Positions 24,624-26,360 of a stretch of DNA of 26,360 nucleotides are shown one piece after another. Both the position numbers and the translations under genes were made by a program. Positions within the stretch are counted from its first letter, which is position 1, and every line of letters starts with the position of its first letter. The stretch comes from JAFAVZ01 sp036009105 (GTDB lineage Bacteria; Acidobacteriota; Thermoanaerobaculia; Gp7-AA8). The notes under the pieces were generated by a model that saw only the letters and a program-made list of their open reading frames with translations, was not told the origin of the DNA and did no database searches. The stretch lies in contig DASYMJ010000042.1 in assembly GCA_036009105.1 (NCBI GenBank), forward strand, positions 1-26,360, given 5' to 3'.

Positions 24624-26360
24624 GCGGGCGTCCCGCCCGCCTTGCCGCCGGCGTCCTCGCCGGCGGCCTGGCCCTCGGGGTATGGGTTCGCTACGGCCCC
24701 CTTCCGCCGATCGAGCCGGCGCGCTACACGTCCACGGTGATCGTCGACCGCCGCGGCGAGCTGCTCTCGGAGCCGCTGTCGTCGCAGTCGACGCGCTCGT
24801 TGTGGTTGACGTCTGTCCCTGCGAACGTCGCCAGCGCCACGCTCGCGGCAGAGGACAAGCGCTTCTTCCATCACGGCCCGATCGAGCTGCGCGCCATCGC
24901 CCGGTCGGCGCTGCGCAACGTGCAGGCGCGCAGCGTGGTGCAGGGCGGCTCCACCATCACCCAGCAGGTGGCCAAGCTGCTCCTCGCTTCGCGCGAGCGC
25001 GGCGTGCTGACCAAATTGCGCGAGACGATGATCGCCTTCCGGCTGGAGGCGCGACATAGCAAGAGCGAGATCCTGGCGCTCTATCTGAACCTCGCGCCGT
25101 ACGGCAACCAGCTGCACGGCATCGCCCGGGCCAGCCGCGCCTACTTTGGCTGCGCGCCGGAGGACCTGACCGTGGCGCAGGCCGCGTTCCTCGCCGCGCT
25201 GCCGCAACGGCCGACGGCGTTCAATCCGCTGCGCGATGAGCAGGCGGCGCTGGCGCGGCAGCGGTACGTGCTGCGCCGGATGGACCTGCCGCGCGCGCAG
25301 TTGCAGACGGCGCTGCAGGAGCGCCTCCGCTTCGACCATGCCGCGCAGCCGATGCTCGCCCGGCACTTCATCGAGCGGGTACGGGAGCAGGCCGGCGGCA
25401 CGCGCATCGAGACCACGCTCGACGCGAAGCTGCAGCGCCAGGCGGCCGGCATCATCAGCGCGCAGCGCGACAACCTCCTCGCCCACGGCGCGCACAGCGT
25501 CGCGGTGGCGGTGCTCGACAACGCGACCGGCCAGTGGCTGGCCTGGGAAGGGTCGGGCGACTACTTCGGCGAGCAGTTCGGCGGCGCCATCGACGGCGTC
25601 ACGGCGCTGCGCCAGCCCGGCTCCACCCTCAAGCCGTTTACCTACGCGCTCGCCTTCGAGAACGGCTTCACGCCGGCCAGCGTGCTGGCGGACGTCGAGT
25701 CGCACTTTCCCACCGCGCAGGAAGGGGTGGTCTACACGCCGCGCAATTACGACGGCCGCTTCCGCGGGCCGCTGCGCATCCGCGCCGCGCTGGCCGGCTC
25801 GGAGAACGTGCCGGCCGTGGCGCTGCTGTCGAAGCTCGGGACGCCGTCGCTGCTGCGCTTCCTGCACGAGAGCGGCTTCCGCGACCTCGACAAAACGGCC
25901 CAGTACTACGGCCTCGGCCTGACCCTGGGCGACGCCGAGGTGCGGCTGGAGCAGCTGGTGGCCGCTTATTCGATGCTCGCTCGCGGCGGCGTCTACGTCG
26001 AGCCGACCATGCTCCGCTCCCGTCCGGCCGGCCCGGGGCGGCGCCTCCTGTCCGAGCGGACGGCCTTCTGGATCACCGACATCCTCTCCGACCCGAACGC
26101 GCGGGAGTACATCTTCGGCACGGGCGGCAACCTCGACTTTTCGTTCCCGGTGGCGGTGAAGACCGGCACCTCGCAGGCCTATCGCGACAACTGGACGGTC
26201 GGCTACACGCGCGACGTCACGGTCGGCGTCTGGGTGGGCAACTTCGATCGCGACGAGCTGCGCAACTCCACCGGCGTCACCGGCGCCGGCCCCATCTTCA
26301 ACGCCGTGATGCTCGCCGCCGCCCGTCCCGCCCCCCACCCCGGCACCCCCCCCCCCCCCC
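24620..26360 (+). CDS. pbpC: Penicillin-binding protein 1C, 3' end beyond window
   Basis: Bifunctional murein polymerase, at least 580 residues. E. coli PBP1C has about 770. An N-terminal membrane anchor (LAAGVLAGGLALGVWV) is followed by the GT51 glycosyltransferase domain with catalytic E78 in EDKRFFHHGP, QGGSTITQQVAK (108-119) and LEARHSKSEILALYLN. The transpeptidase domain has S335-TLK, S394-EN and K514-TG, all three active-site motifs intact. The start is GTG 24620, overlapping the A2M stop as GTGA, with GAGGT (24609-24613) six bases ahead. Two perfect GC hairpins occupy the first 16 codons. The pairing with alpha-2-macroglobulin suggests wall repair linked to defence against attacking proteases. 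The final codons fall in a Pro-rich run and a poly-C tract and may be unreliable. The BiPBP_C domain would lie outside. Confidence 0.93.
   Translation, partial: MSGRPARLAAGVLAGGLALGVWVRYGPLPPIEPARYTSTVIVDRRGELLSEPLSSQSTRSLWLTSVPANVASATLAAEDKRFFHHGPIELRAIARSALRNVQARSVVQGGSTITQQVAKLLLASRERGVLTKLRETMIAFRLEARHSKSEILALYLNLAPYGNQLHGIARASRAYFGCAPEDLTVAQAAFLAALPQRPTAFNPLRDEQAALARQRYVLRRMDLPRAQLQTALQERLRFDHAAQPMLARHFIERVREQAGGTRIETTLDAKLQRQAAGIISAQRDNLLAHGAHSVAVAVLDNATGQWLAWEGSGDYFGEQFGGAIDGVTALRQPGSTLKPFTYALAFENGFTPASVLADVESHFPTAQEGVVYTPRNYDGRFRGPLRIRAALAGSENVPAVALLSKLGTPSLLRFLHESGFRDLDKTAQYYGLGLTLGDAEVRLEQLVAAYSMLARGGVYVEPTMLRSRPAGPGRRLLSERTAFWITDILSDPNAREYIFGTGGNLDFSFPVAVKTGTSQAYRDNWTVGYTRDVTVGVWVGNFDRDELRNSTGVTGAGPIFNAVMLAAARPAPHPGTPPPP
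24624..24666 (+). promoter_or_regulatory. Two perfect stem-loops at the start of pbpC
   Basis: Stem 1 pairs 24624-24630 with 24634-24640 (7 bp, 3-nt loop). Stem 2 pairs 24645-24653 with 24658-24666 (9 bp, TCCT loop). They follow the GTG start directly, where they could slow initiation or lower PBP1C output relative to alpha-2-macroglobulin. High GC makes chance stems common, so a regulatory role is only possible. Confidence 0.4.
26346..26360. other. Poly-C homopolymer at window end
   Basis: Fifteen C residues in a row close the window, after a C-rich stretch that still translates in the pbpC frame. This looks like a sequencing or assembly end effect and not genuine coding sequence. Confidence 0.7.

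Overview
The window is a stretch of high-GC bacterial chromosome, very densely coded, with 20 protein genes, one probable decayed gene and very short intergenic gaps. Three predicted lipoproteins and a periplasmic alpha-2-macroglobulin/PBP1C pair point to a diderm (Gram-negative type) cell. Gene content and style (GTG/TTG starts, GC-rich palindromic repeats, a Bacteroidetes-like KAS III) fit an uncultured Acidobacteriota-like lineage. That placement is inference only. Both ends are cut: dnaK lacks its 5' part, and pbpC runs off the right end into a 15-base poly-C run.

Layout. 1-2469 (+): end of dnaK, then dnaJ overlapping its stop codon, then a small acidic unknown protein. 2470-3324 (-): alpha/beta hydrolase. 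3383-4791 (+): inorganic pyrophosphatase followed by a PrmA-type methyltransferase. 4792-5149: no intact gene, probable pseudogene remnant. 5150-5491 (+): small unknown protein. 5504-8753 (-): an operon reading AmpG-like MFS permease, rsmE, gltA (citrate synthase). 8773-10233 (+): small DUF5666-like lipoprotein and a KAS III-like enzyme. 10247-11226 (-): WHy/LEA14-like lipoprotein overlapping a dual-specificity-type phosphatase. 11425-12129 (+): GT2 glycosyltransferase. 12230-12700 (-): a second LEA14-like lipoprotein. 12723-16562 (+): DUF2071 protein, then a 1021-residue GAF-GAF-PAS-PAS-GGDEF-EAL c-di-GMP enzyme. 16574-18810 (+): a two-gene unit made of an internally duplicated helical protein and an aldo/keto-reductase-like protein with a long unknown C-terminal domain. 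18873-26360 (+): alpha-2-macroglobulin and PBP1C.

Most genes are housekeeping: protein folding, pyrophosphate removal, ribosome methylation, citrate synthesis. The accessory content lies from about 8.7 kb onward: envelope lipoproteins, c-di-GMP signalling, and the A2M/PBP1C pair, which in other bacteria is thought to trap invading proteases and repair the wall. The least explained part is the 16574-18810 pair. Its first protein looks like a family often met beside type VI secretion genes, here doubled inside one chain. Its second protein joins an AKR barrel to a domain I do not recognise. Non-coding structure includes a dispersed palindromic repeat (three copies, one coding the end of the permease), a 25-bp inverted repeat in a divergent gap, and several -10-like hexamers placed 6-10 nt before start codons, which suggest leaderless transcripts.
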